From Rotaria sp. Silwood1 (taxonomy: Eukaryota > Rotifera > Eurotatoria > Philodinida > Philodinidae), in contig CAJNOP010000036.1 in assembly GCA_905250075.1 (NCBI GenBank), forward strand, positions 940,392-1,004,391: 64,000 nt of DNA, given 5' to 3'. Below are positions 34,810 through 48,350 of the stretch, in pieces (position 1 is the stretch's first letter; each line of letters begins with the position of its first letter). The translations under genes were made by a program, and so were the position numbers. A model generated the notes under the pieces. That model ran no database searches. It worked only from the letters and a program-made list of their open reading frames with translations, and had not been told where the DNA came from.

Positions 34810-37800
34810 CACCAATTGATATCCTTGAAAAATGAATTATGTACGTATGTTGAAACACAAGATATAATAAAATGCTTAACCAAGACACGATCTTTTTTTT
34901 TTCTTTCTATTGAAAGATAAGCTTCACAAGAAAAGAAATAAATGACAAAAATGTATGTGAAATATCTATGCTCTTTTCTCTCTCAAGGTAAGATATAAAG
35001 CTTTATATCATTACTGAATGTCATTAAATATTGAGTTGACAATAAACACGTCGAAAAGAAAGAAAGAAAGATTAAAATTCAATTTTCATTCTGCACATCT
35101 TCTGTTGTTTCGTTAATATAGTCAGTTTCAGTGGATAAACTACAATACAAAAAAAAAAGACACATGCCATCTTAGTTCTTTTTTTGCCTTTTACTCTGCT
35201 AGTGTCATTGTCTTAATAGTTTTATCAACCAACAGAAAAGAAAAGACAACAGAAACAACCTGTATTTATTGTAGAGATGTGTTTGCTTATATTTTATGAT
35301 GTATACGAAAATAGAAAAGATTAAAAAAGCAAACTTTCTCCTTAAATCCATCCAAAACGATGTCTTCTGAAAGATACCGTTTGCATTCGAACCAATGGTT
35401 TCATTTCAACAAATCTTGTCATTTTATCGTTTTTGTTTTTGCTTTATTTACCGAGTACAAGTACCTAGGTATCTTTTTACAAAGTTCGAATTAATATTTA
35501 ATTATTTCATGACTTAATTGGAAGAGATTTGTATGATCAATATTTTTTTTTGTCTATTTGAAAGAACAAATAAATTTTTAAACTATATATAATGCTAATG
35601 ATCTGTTACTGTTTGAGATCTATATGTTACTAGAAACAAGAGTTTTTAAGTATATTCTTATAATCATTGTGTTAAAATTACTTTACATCTAATTTATAAA
35701 CATCTCGTTCTCAGTATATATTTTGGACACCATAGGATTTTATCCATTCTATCATATCTTTATTGTACAGTCACATCATTCTCATTCTGAATGCGTTTTT
35801 TTTCGTTTTCATAACAAGAAATCAAATGGACATAAAAGACTAGGTTCTATATCGATCTTTGATGAATAATTTATTGTACGAAGACGAAGTCTTTATGTTA
35901 AGAAAATGCAAAAGTATGACTATAAATTTATTACCATGACAAAATATCGGTTTTTAGAACAAGGATAATGCACGATTAGCAGAGCCATAAGTAGTACTAT
36001 TTGGTGGTAAACTAGAATAATATCAGGGTTCAAAAACAACTACTAGTATATGGATAGACGTTTAGAAAAACGTAAACATAGTTAAAGAGTCGAATCATAG
36101 AACAGATGGTTGTAAATATCAAATACTGATATGTAAGAAGTGCATCAGATAGTATGTCCAATTCATAGGTAACATGAACAGCTTCGGCAATACCAATAAT
36201 AGTTAATTCCTTGATGATGAAAAATTTTGTAGCATATAAACCGATATATATTAGTTGAATATCGATTCAATATTCAACAGAAACTAATGTTACCTGAAGA
36301 GATGTATGTGTGAATAAGAGTGTGTACATAGATAAGCATTCTCTGTATTCATTGCGATACCCACATCTAAAATTTTGATTTTAATTTAACTACTTTTGAC
36401 TTTTAACACTTGCTTATAAATAGTTTGGATTTAAACAAACATTCTTCGCCAAGATTTTCGATACACAAGTTAATTGAAGCAAAATTAATCTATCGTTAAA
36501 TGCGAAAATATCAAGATCATAGATACAATTTTTTGAAGAATTTTTCCTACTTAATCAAATAGATTTCATCAAATACTTCGAAAGCTACTTTGTTTTTCAT
36601 GATAGAAGATTTTTTCAATTGACTAAGTTCTTTTTTTTAAATTTGTTACTTTAGTTTTTCAGATAGTGATGTTTCAATAAGAATTCAAAATTCAACTTCA
36701 TATGAAAATTATCAAAAAAAACTCAGATTTTCTTCAAAGATCTTTCAAAATATCTCTTTAAAAATACATATTTTTATTTTAAACAAATTTAATAGCACTT
36801 TCAGTATAAACCAACAATATAAATAATCAAATTTTCTTTATCAAAAAAGAATAAGTATGTAGACTATTATAAGTTTTGTTCGTATGCCACATCCATTCAT
36901 ATGAGAAACATACATTTCGATCAATTAGCTTCTTTCATAATTTGTGTATTACGTAAATATATTAAACAAAAATGGACCATGTCGGAATAAGAAAACAGAA
37001 AATCTTTATGTTTTTTGCTCAATCAAATGGTTAAATATGTAGACACTATAATGTAATACAACATATGTATGTGCTTTGGATTAAATCATCCATAATATTT
37101 ATTCGCTGGAGAGAATGAGATATCAATGGACAGTGGCTGCACCTTAAAATATGATACAACAACATATACATATACATACGTATGGATAGATAAAACAAAT
37201 ACTCCTAATTTCTTACTTTATCCTTGATGTTCTGATTTGTACAATGAAACGATGAAAGTAAAAATGGCACGAAACTTTTTATTTTTCTTTCTTTCTCTCA
37301 AATCAAGAAAAAAAAATTTTATCATACACAATGACAAGCAACAAAAACAAACAAAAAGTAACGAGCAAATCTATATGCATTTCTCAAACAAGGTTATATA
37401 ACATACTGTACGAAACAAAGTTCATTTTAACACAGAATGAAAGAAAAAAAAAACGATTTAATATATAAATTTTTTTAAAATAAGTTTCTTTGCGATCAGG
37501 AAAAAAGTTATAAACTGTATTTACGAGGATATTTCTAAATTACTCATATATTATAAAGGTAAAATTTTATTTTTCATTCACAAAAATTTGTAGCATTTAA
37601 ATGATTAAGGTAATGATGAACAACATTCTTAAAAAAAGTTTTAGAAGTTACAGATATAACCTATCTTAATGATTAGCTATTTCATTTCAATAGAAGAACC
37701 TTGAAAGAGTTCATATGTCATGAACTATTGTTTTGCTTCTAGAATAAATTGTTAAAAACAGCATTGTCTTCAACTGCAAATCCTTAAATACGATTCCGAC

Positions 37801-40800
37801 GAGTACGTTTATCATTTGCACTAACAACTTCAGATGAAACAAAAGGATCGAAGGTGCAATGATAAAAATGATAATTAAAACAGTGTCGAGGAAAATAATT
37901 GAAGTATTAAACTTTAGACAAAAATTATCTGATGATTGGCGGCCGATTTTCAGTTGGAAAAGTGGACCAGAACAAACAAACTGCCATTTTAAAACTACGA
38001 TTATGTAAAGAAAAATATTTCGAATGTATTTAGGCACAAGTACTAGTTGAACCAATCAAGCAAATAATGACTTTTTTTTTAGATGTATAAAAAGTACTAA
38101 TAGAAGAATTATTCTTCAAATGTAAGACTTTTTTTCTAAATGATAAGTATTACGAAAAAAATTTGAATGAATAATTTTGTCAGAAATTCAATTGATTTCA
38201 TCGAATTCGGAAATATTTTCTCTAGCATAACAATTTAAAATAATAATTACATAATCAACTATGATATCTTCAGGAAAATTCATTGTTAAATATTTCACAG
38301 ACAATTTAAATTTTGTCTTTTAATGTCAGTGTGATGAACAATAGTTTATAATCAAACATAATTTTAAAAAGAAACTCATTTCATTTTGTTCGTTCGATAA
38401 GATAATCATGAACCACTAATCAAACAGGGCTGATATGATGGAACAGGACGACTATTATGATTATCGAATATATGTATAGTGCATATATTCAACAGAATAT
38501 TTAGGAGTATTCGATCAAAGCTTTTACAAAGAAATAGATGACTTATTAAATAAAAAAAGAATAAAAACTCACTAGTTGAGATTGGTGGAATATGTATCTT
38601 ACAAAAATCAATTTCACTTTCAGCGGGATGTGACCACATTCACACAGTGATCAATCGGTAGGTTATGGTCGAAAGTTCTCTCCTTCAAAATTCAAATATA
38701 GGAATGAATATATCTATGATTAATCTATCTTGTCCTAAAGCTAGATTTTCAGAAGTCAAGTCAAATCTTATAATAGTTTCTTGTCAAAAAATTGATTCAT
38801 ACATTGGTAATTATACGAAGATCGTTCCTTTTTGCCAACTTATTGTAACATTTTTAAACGAGAGACAAAAAACAAGTATTGGACCGAAAGTAGCTCGAAA
38901 ATTTAGTCTTACCGTATTTTGTGAACGCTCCAAAGAGGTCCAATCCGTTTGAACTTAAGCTTTTACCTATTATTCCTTTATATGTGAGTCATCGTCGGCT
39001 ACTGCTTGGTATCATGTCAATGCATAGAAATCAATCTGATGGTTTTCTAAAGAATTCAACCGATGTTACATAGCTGTGAATTATGCCATTATAAAGTACG
39101 TATGATTACTTAATTTTGAATACTCTTGCTGTTGTTAAATAGTGAAAAAATTGTATTATCGAAATGATAAGGCGAAAGTACGAAATTTCTTTTCTTTTGA
39201 AACAATGTATTATAAACTTTCTGTCATTTGTTCGTATGTGTATCATTTTATGGCATCACTGACTGACATATGATCTTGATAGAGACTTATCTATAATGTT
39301 GCTTTGTGTTATAAAGATTACAATGTTGTTACTTATTTAGATGTTTTATACTGTGGCTTTTCAATCGATAAAATCAAATTGTCATCAAACAAAACATAAA
39401 GTCTTAATCAACAATCGTTCAATTAAGTGTTTGGAAACTTTTATTAGAAATATTATATTGATCCAAAAAGAAAACTCATTATTTGTCCGTTTTCATTTCC
39501 ATGATATTGATATTTTCAAAAAAAATTTTCGCTAAAATATTAAAACTGTCACCATTAACATGTTAAAAGATTGTCTTCAAGAATAACAATAACCGAAGAC
39601 AAAACGATAATGTAAACAAATGAGTAATGTTACTTTTTGAGAGCAGTTTTGATGAATCATACAGGCATGACTTCAATGGATATTGAATTTAGAATACTTC
39701 AAAGGAAAACTATCTTCGAATTATTTTAGCATCCTATGATAGTGATAAGTATACTCTGAGTTAGCTTGTTAACATGCACTTATTCAAAAAGCAATTAATT
39801 GAAAAAAATTTGTACACAGGAACTCATTATATTGATGCTTCCGAGCATGACGTTTTCACGCTTGAGTATTACTAATTTCCTGTCACTGGCGTCCAATATG
39901 ATTTTTTTTCTATTCGATTCATATTAATTTGATAGTTGTCACAAGACTTGTGAGTCGTCGTTTATTGATAAATTTTTATGATAAAGAAGAATCATATACA
40001 AGTAAAGACTAAAGTATACACAAAATAATATTCTACATTTAATATGTAGTAAATCAAGTATTGATTAATTTAACCATTTGAAAAGTCTTGATGTGAAAAA
40101 ACGTTCAAATCTTTTATCATTCTTTTTTTGTCTGACTATCTATTTTCTTGTACTTTTTTTTCTTGTTTAGTTCACATTTGTGTGTGTCAACAAGCATTGT
40201 AGTCGAAACTACAGTTGTATTTTCTTTTTCTCTAATAATCTCATTGATGAATTTATAAATACTCGGATGATCATACATAACGCTCTAGAAATTAAATATT
40301 CGATAGTAACAGAGATAAAAGATGTATTTATATGCATATAGAAAGCTTTACATCATTTCTCAATAGAATTTTTTTATACGAATTGAATGTCAATCAATCC
40401 TTGAAAAACAATGTTAAATCGATATAGCAAAATGAGACTTTATTTATCTCGGTTTTCTTTTTTTTTATATTTCTCTACCAATCAAATCGTCTTCAGACAA
40501 TACGGTTAAATCTCAAAGTTGAACATGTTAGATGAATTATTTATATACTTATACAAACATTTTCTCCTGCTCATCATCTAATATATATCTGGTCCATTTT
40601 CCTTTTTTTTTGATTGAACTCTTCGATAACATTTTGTTCAAGAGGGAAAACTTAAGCAGCTCAGTGTTGCATTGTCCAACAACTACCTTCATTTGTAAGA
40701 AATCCTCTTCTCAAATGTAATAATATTACTTTAAGAAAATACACTAGCAAGCACATTTTTAGTAACTTTGTCAAAATCAATTGTTTACATATGTTGGTTC

Positions 40801-42474
40801 ATCAGTGATTAGACTTTTAAAAAAAAGTAAATTTCCCTTATAAATTATCTAATTTCCAATATTACTACCACAGAAATATCATATCAATTGGATAGTTCGA
40901 AAATTACCATTAAAGCAGTCGAAACAAATCGTTTCTAAATACATTTCTTTCCAGAAAATTTTCTGATAATTTTTCATAAGTTACTGGTTGTAGTTTTTGA
41001 TGGATTGTTATGATAGAAATTTCGATTGATGAATAAATTTACTTTTTTTTTTGACAATCTGAAGATACCTCTTTTGATTTTACGTTGAATATGCTGATCA
41101 ATTATTCTACATCGTTTTTTATATGTTTCTAGACTCTTTATAAAAGAACATATTATAATAACAATATTTTTCTTTTGGATTATACTACGATTAGAATAGA
41201 TTTGTTCAAATAAGCTAAAAGCTTGAAGTAAATTAGACAACAGGTATACTACAGAACCCTGACTTTTTATGTCGAATACTTATAACAAACATATTATCAC
41301 ATTGTCAACGTTCAAGTCTTCAAAATATCTAACTGTTGTTTACCAACAAATATTAATAATCTTTGATAAAGTTTGTAATTATCATATATGATCTTTATCC
41401 CTTCGAACATTTTGAAATTCACATTTATAACACTGTCTATAGTGTGATCGTGGCAGCAACAACATCTGAAGATAATTTGATCAAGAAGTCGATCCTTATG
41501 TTTGATTTAATAGATGAGACATTTTTATTTTTGATTTATGAAATGATCAGAATTATATATATGCTTGCTTATATTTCATCTACTTTACTTTATTTTTATT
41601 TCACTTTTATTTCGTTTGTATACTTTCATTTTGTTTTGATTAATCCTGTATATAATTACGCACATTTTTATTCATACTAATTTATTAAAATATTATGAAA
41701 CAGAGAATCTTTCATTTATTCATTTCGATGAGTTTAATTGATCCAATAATATTGAAACAGAACAGTTCTTCATAAAATTCGAAAAAATTATTAATGTATC
41801 ATGTAGAGAACAAGAGAGAAACTTTATTTTTCATATGTAAACATCAAAGCCATAGAATAGCTTATAGAGATGTCCATGCACGAAAGTGCGCAAGAAAAAA
41901 TATGGACAAGCATATAACTTGGAAGAAATTTTTTGTCATATAAAGTATATTACATTTAAATTGTTCTTTCCAACTGAAAAAACAAAAAACAAAAACTTCA
42001 AACCATTCGATTAGCTTATTTCTTTTTCTACTTAGATCATAAAAATACTTTAGAATTTATTATCAATAACTTGATAAGAAAAAAGGAAGAAAGTTATGCA
42101 ATTAATTTTGATGAGCTCAAGCGTGTATCAACCTTTATGTTTTGAGTTGAGAATTTTCTCTCTGTTCGAATTAAGCTACTTTCTTTTTGTTGTGAAAATG
42201 AAACAATAAAATTCAAAACATTCCAGCAATGTATTGTATACAATCTCACTTAAAAACTTTAGTTAATCTAAAAGTATTGCGTCAAAAAAAGAATTCTACT
42301 TGTCCGTATTGTCAATATTATCTTTATCTTCTAATGGAAGCAATTATTGACTCAAACATTTTTTGCCTCCATTATGAACGAATATGATTTGTTTTTATTA
42401 AATACATATAATTAGTGTTCTTCATATTCTGAAATATTATGATAGACATTGTTAGATAAAAATAGTGAGTAAGT
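34810..42474. other. Long intergenic stretch, no gene supported
   Basis: About 7.7 kb, AT-rich. The open frames at 37711-38055 (-) and 38665-38952 (+) are the longest. Around 37790-37920 the minus strand has fragments in more than one frame ending in basic residues (DKRTRRNRI then stop), which may be a decayed exon, but no family is recognisable. No tRNA or transposon ends seen. Confidence 0.4.
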
Positions 42475-43640
42475 TTAAAAGAATGTTATACTTGACTCCT
42501 CTTTACCATGCACAAGTTTATCATATGTAATTTGAAAAATAGGTTCTTTGATTACTCCAACACGATGATAATGAGTACGAGTACTAATATAAGGAGAAAG
42601 TTGTTCAAATGCATGTTTAAGTTGTTTTCGAGCCTTTTTTCTTTCTAATAATATATGATGACTTTCATTGCCATTAGCCCATTGTAACGTAATATTCAAA
42701 TAATGTCGAACAGCATCCCGATGTTCTGCTTCAGCAATTGCTTTGCCTTGTGCATCAGCTCGAAAAACATTAAACATAGCTTCATCTTCAGCAGTCGATG
42801 AAATGTATTTAAAATCTGGTTGAGCACCATACAATCTTTTAGGAAGAACTGATAGATCAATTAATTCGTTCAATTCTTCTTCACTTTGAATAAATCGTAC
42901 TTTCTTTTGCACAGTTGGATTTAACCAACCTTTAATTATAGTCCAACTTTTGCCTAATATCCAAGGAAAGTTAAGAATAAGTATTTGACCCAGTGAATCT
43001 GGATAATAGTTGTCAAGTAGAGTAATAAGAAATTTAATCTGATGAAGATCCATGTTTTTCGCTTCACAACCAGCCATATCAAAAACGACTGTTACAGATT
43101 CCATTGGTGGTTGCAGCAGCTTACGATAGGTTTCAACACAAAAGACACTTAATTTTTCACTATATTCGTGAGGAAATTGACCTTTGATATGTTCTTTTGG
43201 ATGGATGCAACAAACTGGCCGACCTACTCTATCATGACCCATGAAATAAGTCTTACCTGTTGCTATTTCTTCTTGAGAAATAGCTCTTTCACCATTAGCG
43301 ACAAGTTCTTGAACACCCCAGTCATGTCGCCACTTAAGTGTCTCTATTATTTGATTAACAGCAGCTTTAACATTCCATTTACGAGAACGAAGCCATCGAA
43401 GTAAAAGTACATCTGGATTATCATAGCCAATAGCACGAAATAATTCATCTCCATAGACAGAATCAGCTATTTGATTATCTTGTAATGATGTTTCTTTGCT
43501 TATAGCTTCGATCAAACCGATCCATCCTTGTTTAAGTGCATTTGTATGTGCTCTGCCAAGATTATCTAGCAGAAAAGCTATGAATCAAAGTCTATAAATT
43601 TCAATAACTTACTAATATGTCCGTAATCGTTCGCTGTCAT
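42475..43640 (-). CDS. CRAL-TRIO (Sec14-like) lipid-transfer protein
   Basis: Cytosolic protein predicted to bind a hydrophobic ligand such as a phosphoinositide, tocopherol or retinoid. Two exons, 43613-43640 and 42475-43565, separated by a 47-nt intron; 372 residues starting MTANDYGHI. The N-terminal helical CRAL-TRIO-N part has LLLRWLRSRKWNVKAAV and LKWRHDWGV. The lipid-binding domain includes GRPVCCIHPKEH, VTVVFDMAGCEAKNMD, LLDNYYPDSLGQILILNFP and WTIIKGWLNPTVQKKVRF, and ends PKRLYGAQPDF. This resembles the fungal Sec14/Sfh type more than vertebrate alpha-TTP. A C-terminal extension of about 120 residues (basic-helical ERKKARKQLKHAFEQL) is not part of the core domain. The start exon was chosen because its donor (ATTA/GTAAGT) and the CTGCTAG acceptor give a matching phase and a usual N-terminal length. 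Confidence 0.9.
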
Positions 43641-45121
43641 TAAGTTAACTTTCAAGAAAAGCTATCGATTATGTTTAAAGATGATGATGGCCCTGAAAAG
43701 AAAAAAAGACAAAATTGATTTACGTAATTGATGTTACACGTAAACGAAAACTATTCATTTTTTTCACAGCATACAACAAATTTATTTCAAAAAAAAAAGC
43801 GTAACATATGTTATGAAGTAATACACAACGTGCTAGCTCCCAAAAATTTATGATTTTTAGTAAACAAAATATACTTACTTGTTTCTATTCCTTGTTTGTG
43901 TGACTTTTAGTCAATTTTTATATATACAGGTGTGTATTCACATTAAAATATCCCCACTGTTTGTTAGAGCTGCTCATTCATCCGTATCCTGTTTTATGGT
44001 CATGTGAAAATACACGTACATTGAAGAAACATGTTTTTTTATTTTGCTTTTATATATTGCAATACTTTAACGTGGGATTGAGTTAGAGTTGGTGTACTTA
44101 CTTTGACAGTCAAATGCAAAACACATCTCAGTAGGAAATATTTAGTTATCGAATCCAATAATATAATACTCTGATGGAACGTTTTACTTCAATATTATGA
44201 TAATTTTCCAAACGATTTATCTATTTATATCTAAGGCATTGTCAAGAAAGCTATCTACTTCATATAAAAGATATTCTTACAAGGCAAAAAAATAACTAAT
44301 CCATAGTATTGACAAATGTTTTTTTCTTTCTTTGCTGGTTTTATCCTCTCGTTTTTCAATGATAACATTATATAGAAAGAATCTATGAATACGGGACTTT
44401 AAATTGTATATCTTTGAAGTGTTTCTGTCGTTACAAAATCTTCCAGTGATGATACTTCATCAGACATCCTACAAATTGTGGCTCTTTTTATTAAGTTTCA
44501 TTCATTTTGAAAGAAATATCGTTTCAAAATTTGTAAAATACATGAATACATGCAGGCAATAGTGACTGAGATTTTTACAGTTTCATTCAAAACCAACAAA
44601 TTTAATTCAAAGAAAAGTAATAGAAATTTATATTTGTAAAATAATAGTAACAAAATACATGTTATATTCTATAATAAATTGCTAAAAATGATTATACCAT
44701 TACGATGCGTCACGATAATGAAATATACATTTAGAATGAATGGTGTCCTTTATTTTGATTTAGTTTATAGTAATAAATCTTTATTATATCAAAACGTATC
44801 ATGTAGAAACTTTATAAAAAATAATTCGAGAGAGAAAAGACTTTTTATTAAAATAAATTATATCGATATGAGATAAAAATGATATTTTCACAAGATTATT
44901 TTAAATAGTCTATAATCAATTCTTCAAAAATTCGCTTTCTAACAAAAGCAAATTAAATTGATTAATTTCAAATATATTATAAAAAATCTATTTTATTCTT
45001 AGATACTTTATTACTTTATAATTAAAATATATGTTAAAATAAAACATTATATTGGCAGTATGTTTCATTATCTCTAACTTATTTCATCAGATTTGATTTT
45101 GTTCTAGTTACATTTTGATTA

Positions 45122-45283
45122 TTACAGATTGTGTGCTTGTTCTATGAAATTATTAACACCGTTAAGTGATAAAAAACGAATCAACAATGAAGATCGTAAT
45201 GTAACTGTTGCATTCACTTGATTTTTCAATGTTTGAGCCGACACAAAACATATCTCCATGCTTTGTCTATCACGTAATAACAT
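45122..45283 (-). pseudogene. Possible exon or gene remnant, unknown
   Basis: A 53-residue frame from an ATG at 45283 to TAA at 45122 with balanced composition (starts MLLRDRQSMEICFVSAQT, ends NNFIEQAHNL). It looks like a terminal exon, but I found no matching upstream exon and no family. It could also be a chance open stretch. Confidence 0.2.
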
Positions 45284-47479
45284 AAAACGTTATGTCAAAA
45301 ATGATAATACTATTTGAAGTTTCACGAATCCGATGAAAAAAGAAGATGCACTTCATGATCTAATATTTTCATAAAAGTACCATATTTATGTTCAAATGTC
45401 TAATCCCTTATATCTACAACATAACTGCAAAAGATATTTAAAAAAGAAAACTAAATCCATATATATATTGAGGAATAATTTTAGATATGATACTTTTTTG
45501 TTCAAGTATACCAAATGATATAAATATTAATCTTTTGTTAATTTCATTCTGATTAAAATTTGATGCAAAGAAAATCTATTGGAACAATGTTATTTTCAAC
45601 ACAACAGATTAGAACACTTATATTATTCGGTGAACTGATATCGAAGATTAGATTGAAATTATTCTTTGAGATTTTGATATTTTCTCACACAACTTCAATA
45701 TGAGTATCCAATTAGATAATACGAACGTCATTTGCCAAAACGATTTTCGAATAATATTGATACTATTTGACATATGCAAAGGTAAAGGTTATTAAAAGAA
45801 TCAAAATAATAAAACTATACATATATATATAACATTTATCTTAAGAATGTAATAGTTAGATAAATGAAGAAAATAGACCTTGAAGCTCAACAACTTTCAG
45901 ATGAAAGAAAGAAGTGATACTTGTTACTATCAATGGTGATAAACAACTATATTTATAATAGAAACCATGGGGATTTCAAGAGTGTTTTTTTTTAGTTTTG
46001 ATATCAGTTCATAAAATTTAGCAGTAATTGTTTCATGCATCGACAGTAGACTACTTATTTGAGAAGGAAAACAATTCGAAAAGACGAATCTGAATAGTGG
46101 TGATTTTTTCAACAGACTTGTTTTGGAACTATTACTTATAAGATCTCAATGTTAGTGTATCTTAATAAACAATTATGTGAAATATAAACAATTTAAGTAA
46201 AATGACTTCACTTATCATTAATTATAATAGTCTGATATAGATCGCAAATTAGTGAATAAAATATTTTGTATGTGCATGTTAATAAAAGTATCAGTTCGTT
46301 CGTTTTCGACTTAATTAATACAGTTATGATTCATTTCTACTCAATTCATTTATATCATTACAATTCTTCTTACTTTGAAGTTTATATATGATTGGATAGG
46401 ACACAAGTTTCAGACACGTATCATTTACGAAAAGTGGGAGTACACACATCCACATTTAGAAAACTTTCAGTTTTTTTTATCCAGCCAAAATTGATTTTTT
46501 TTAATCAAAAAACGATCGAAAAATGAAACAGAGAAAGTTCAGCAGCTTCCATGCTTTAAAAATTGTATATGTACTTTTCCACTCTCAAAAAATGTTTCTG
46601 TACTCGCTATATTTTCTCTTTGTTAGATTCCAGTTGCGGACGTACTGTGAAATAAAAGCATGCAAAGTGATTTCAGATGAAACCCATTGTAGTTAAGACG
46701 AATTAATATCATACATACAACAAATGGTAATTCACTCATGTTAATACAAGCAAAAGAATAAATGAAAAGATATTAGATTCATTTGTATTATAAATTCTAA
46801 AAGTCACGAGATTATTTTTCGCTTCAATGTATATTTTGTAATCGTTTTGAATTTTATCAATTCATCAAGATGAATATATAAGATAGAATGAATTCAAGTC
46901 TATATTTCTTTCATTATATCTCCAATTTTGTCTTTAATAATGTGAATGTTTATTAAAATGAACAAACAATACAATAGCAGTTCAGCTCGTCGAACTCTAA
47001 AAATTATTTTATAGTAAACAAAAAAAAATCTGAGTTTTGCACTCCTGTTTATTATAAGGTTATGTTTTTTTCGTAGAACGTCATATGTGATAAAGATGCG
47101 AAAGGCAAAATATGATAAAAGAAAAAAGAGAGTGCACTCTAGATATATGAATGATTAGTTTTATTTCACACGATTCTTTTCATTATTGATGTGCGCAATA
47201 AAAAAAAAATATACAGATGACTGAATCGTATGACAGAGATTGTATGATCTTGATATTTGTCAATATAGAGTAATGAGTTACAGATAGTGTATCTTACTAG
47301 TAACTGCATAATTTCTTTTTATTATACTCATTGAAATTCTTCGTTCTGCTTTCCGAGATTTGAGACGTATATTTGATTTATTTGATGGTATTTACAATAA
47401 GTATTTTATTTTGAAATATATATATGTATATATATAAGGATTAACAATGTATAATTAATGATGAATGTTCACTCTGAAT

Positions 47480-48350
47480 TTATTCCAGAAATCCATCGAC
47501 AGTAGATCTAGCATTTGAAAAATCGCGATGATTTCTGTCTGATAGCTCTTGAATTCGTTCGTTGAATACATGACATGATGCAATGTGAAAAAGCAACATT
47601 TCAAAAAATCAGTACCATATGAGTATAGAAAGAAAGTAGCTTATTAAAACTAAGTCATCGTATGGTGTTTCAACCTTCATTACTTGTATTGTTGAGAGAG
47701 ATTAATTTATTTTAATTAGAAGAAGATTTTCGTATTTTCAATAATAAATTTTATAATTTTGCTGCGAGTCTTTCTCGTTGGGTCTATTTGTGGTTCTTTT
47801 CACGTAAGCTAACAACACGTTCTAATATGAACTAATTATAGTTAAACAAATCAATCCTCACCACATCAATATAATATTAATCGAGATCAAATATGGCTTT
47901 GTCTTGATCATCCGAAATAGCTTTCGGAGAAAAATATTCTGACAATCGAACACCTTTCTGTTGAGCATCATAAACTAATACTATTCCAATCGTATTTTGA
48001 CGTTTGTTCTTTATCCTACACGATGCCAAAATAATCGAAACTATAAAACAAGAAATTGATACATATCTGTCAGCTTGTTTTCTCGACAGCGATAGTAACA
48101 GCGTACTGACTGAAGAGTGGACATTTGACGCATTGAACTCGTGTAACCTTAAATAGTTTTATATGATGGATGTATTTTGATTCTTAAACATTGTGAAAGT
48201 GTTGTGTGGTTTGCTTGTATTGAACACAATGATCCAAATCTGTTTTTAGAGTCAAAAAAGTTTATTTCTGATCGATTTATCAATAACAATGCTAACGCTA
48301 TTCTCGATTATATGTATTTTGAAATTGGTAAAACCAATTGTTCAGAATGA
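47480..48350. pseudogene. Coding-like island, strand unresolved
   Basis: Several frames look coding. Minus: 47480-47599 (39 residues, ends ARSTVDGFLE) and an open stretch of about 92 codons ending at 47877 (ends DDQDKAIFDLD) with no ATG. Plus: a stretch ending near 48147 (TEEWTFDALNSCNLK) and another ending near 48348 (ILDYMYFEIGKTNCSE), in different frames. Sense and antisense are open together, so the true strand is unclear. Frame changes and stops between segments suggest a decayed gene or mobile element. No family recognised. Confidence 0.2.

Noticed and set aside
38665-38952. 95-residue plus-strand open frame
   Set aside because: Fairly balanced composition but no recognisable domain, signal peptide or paired exon, and the length is compatible with chance; not enough to call a gene.
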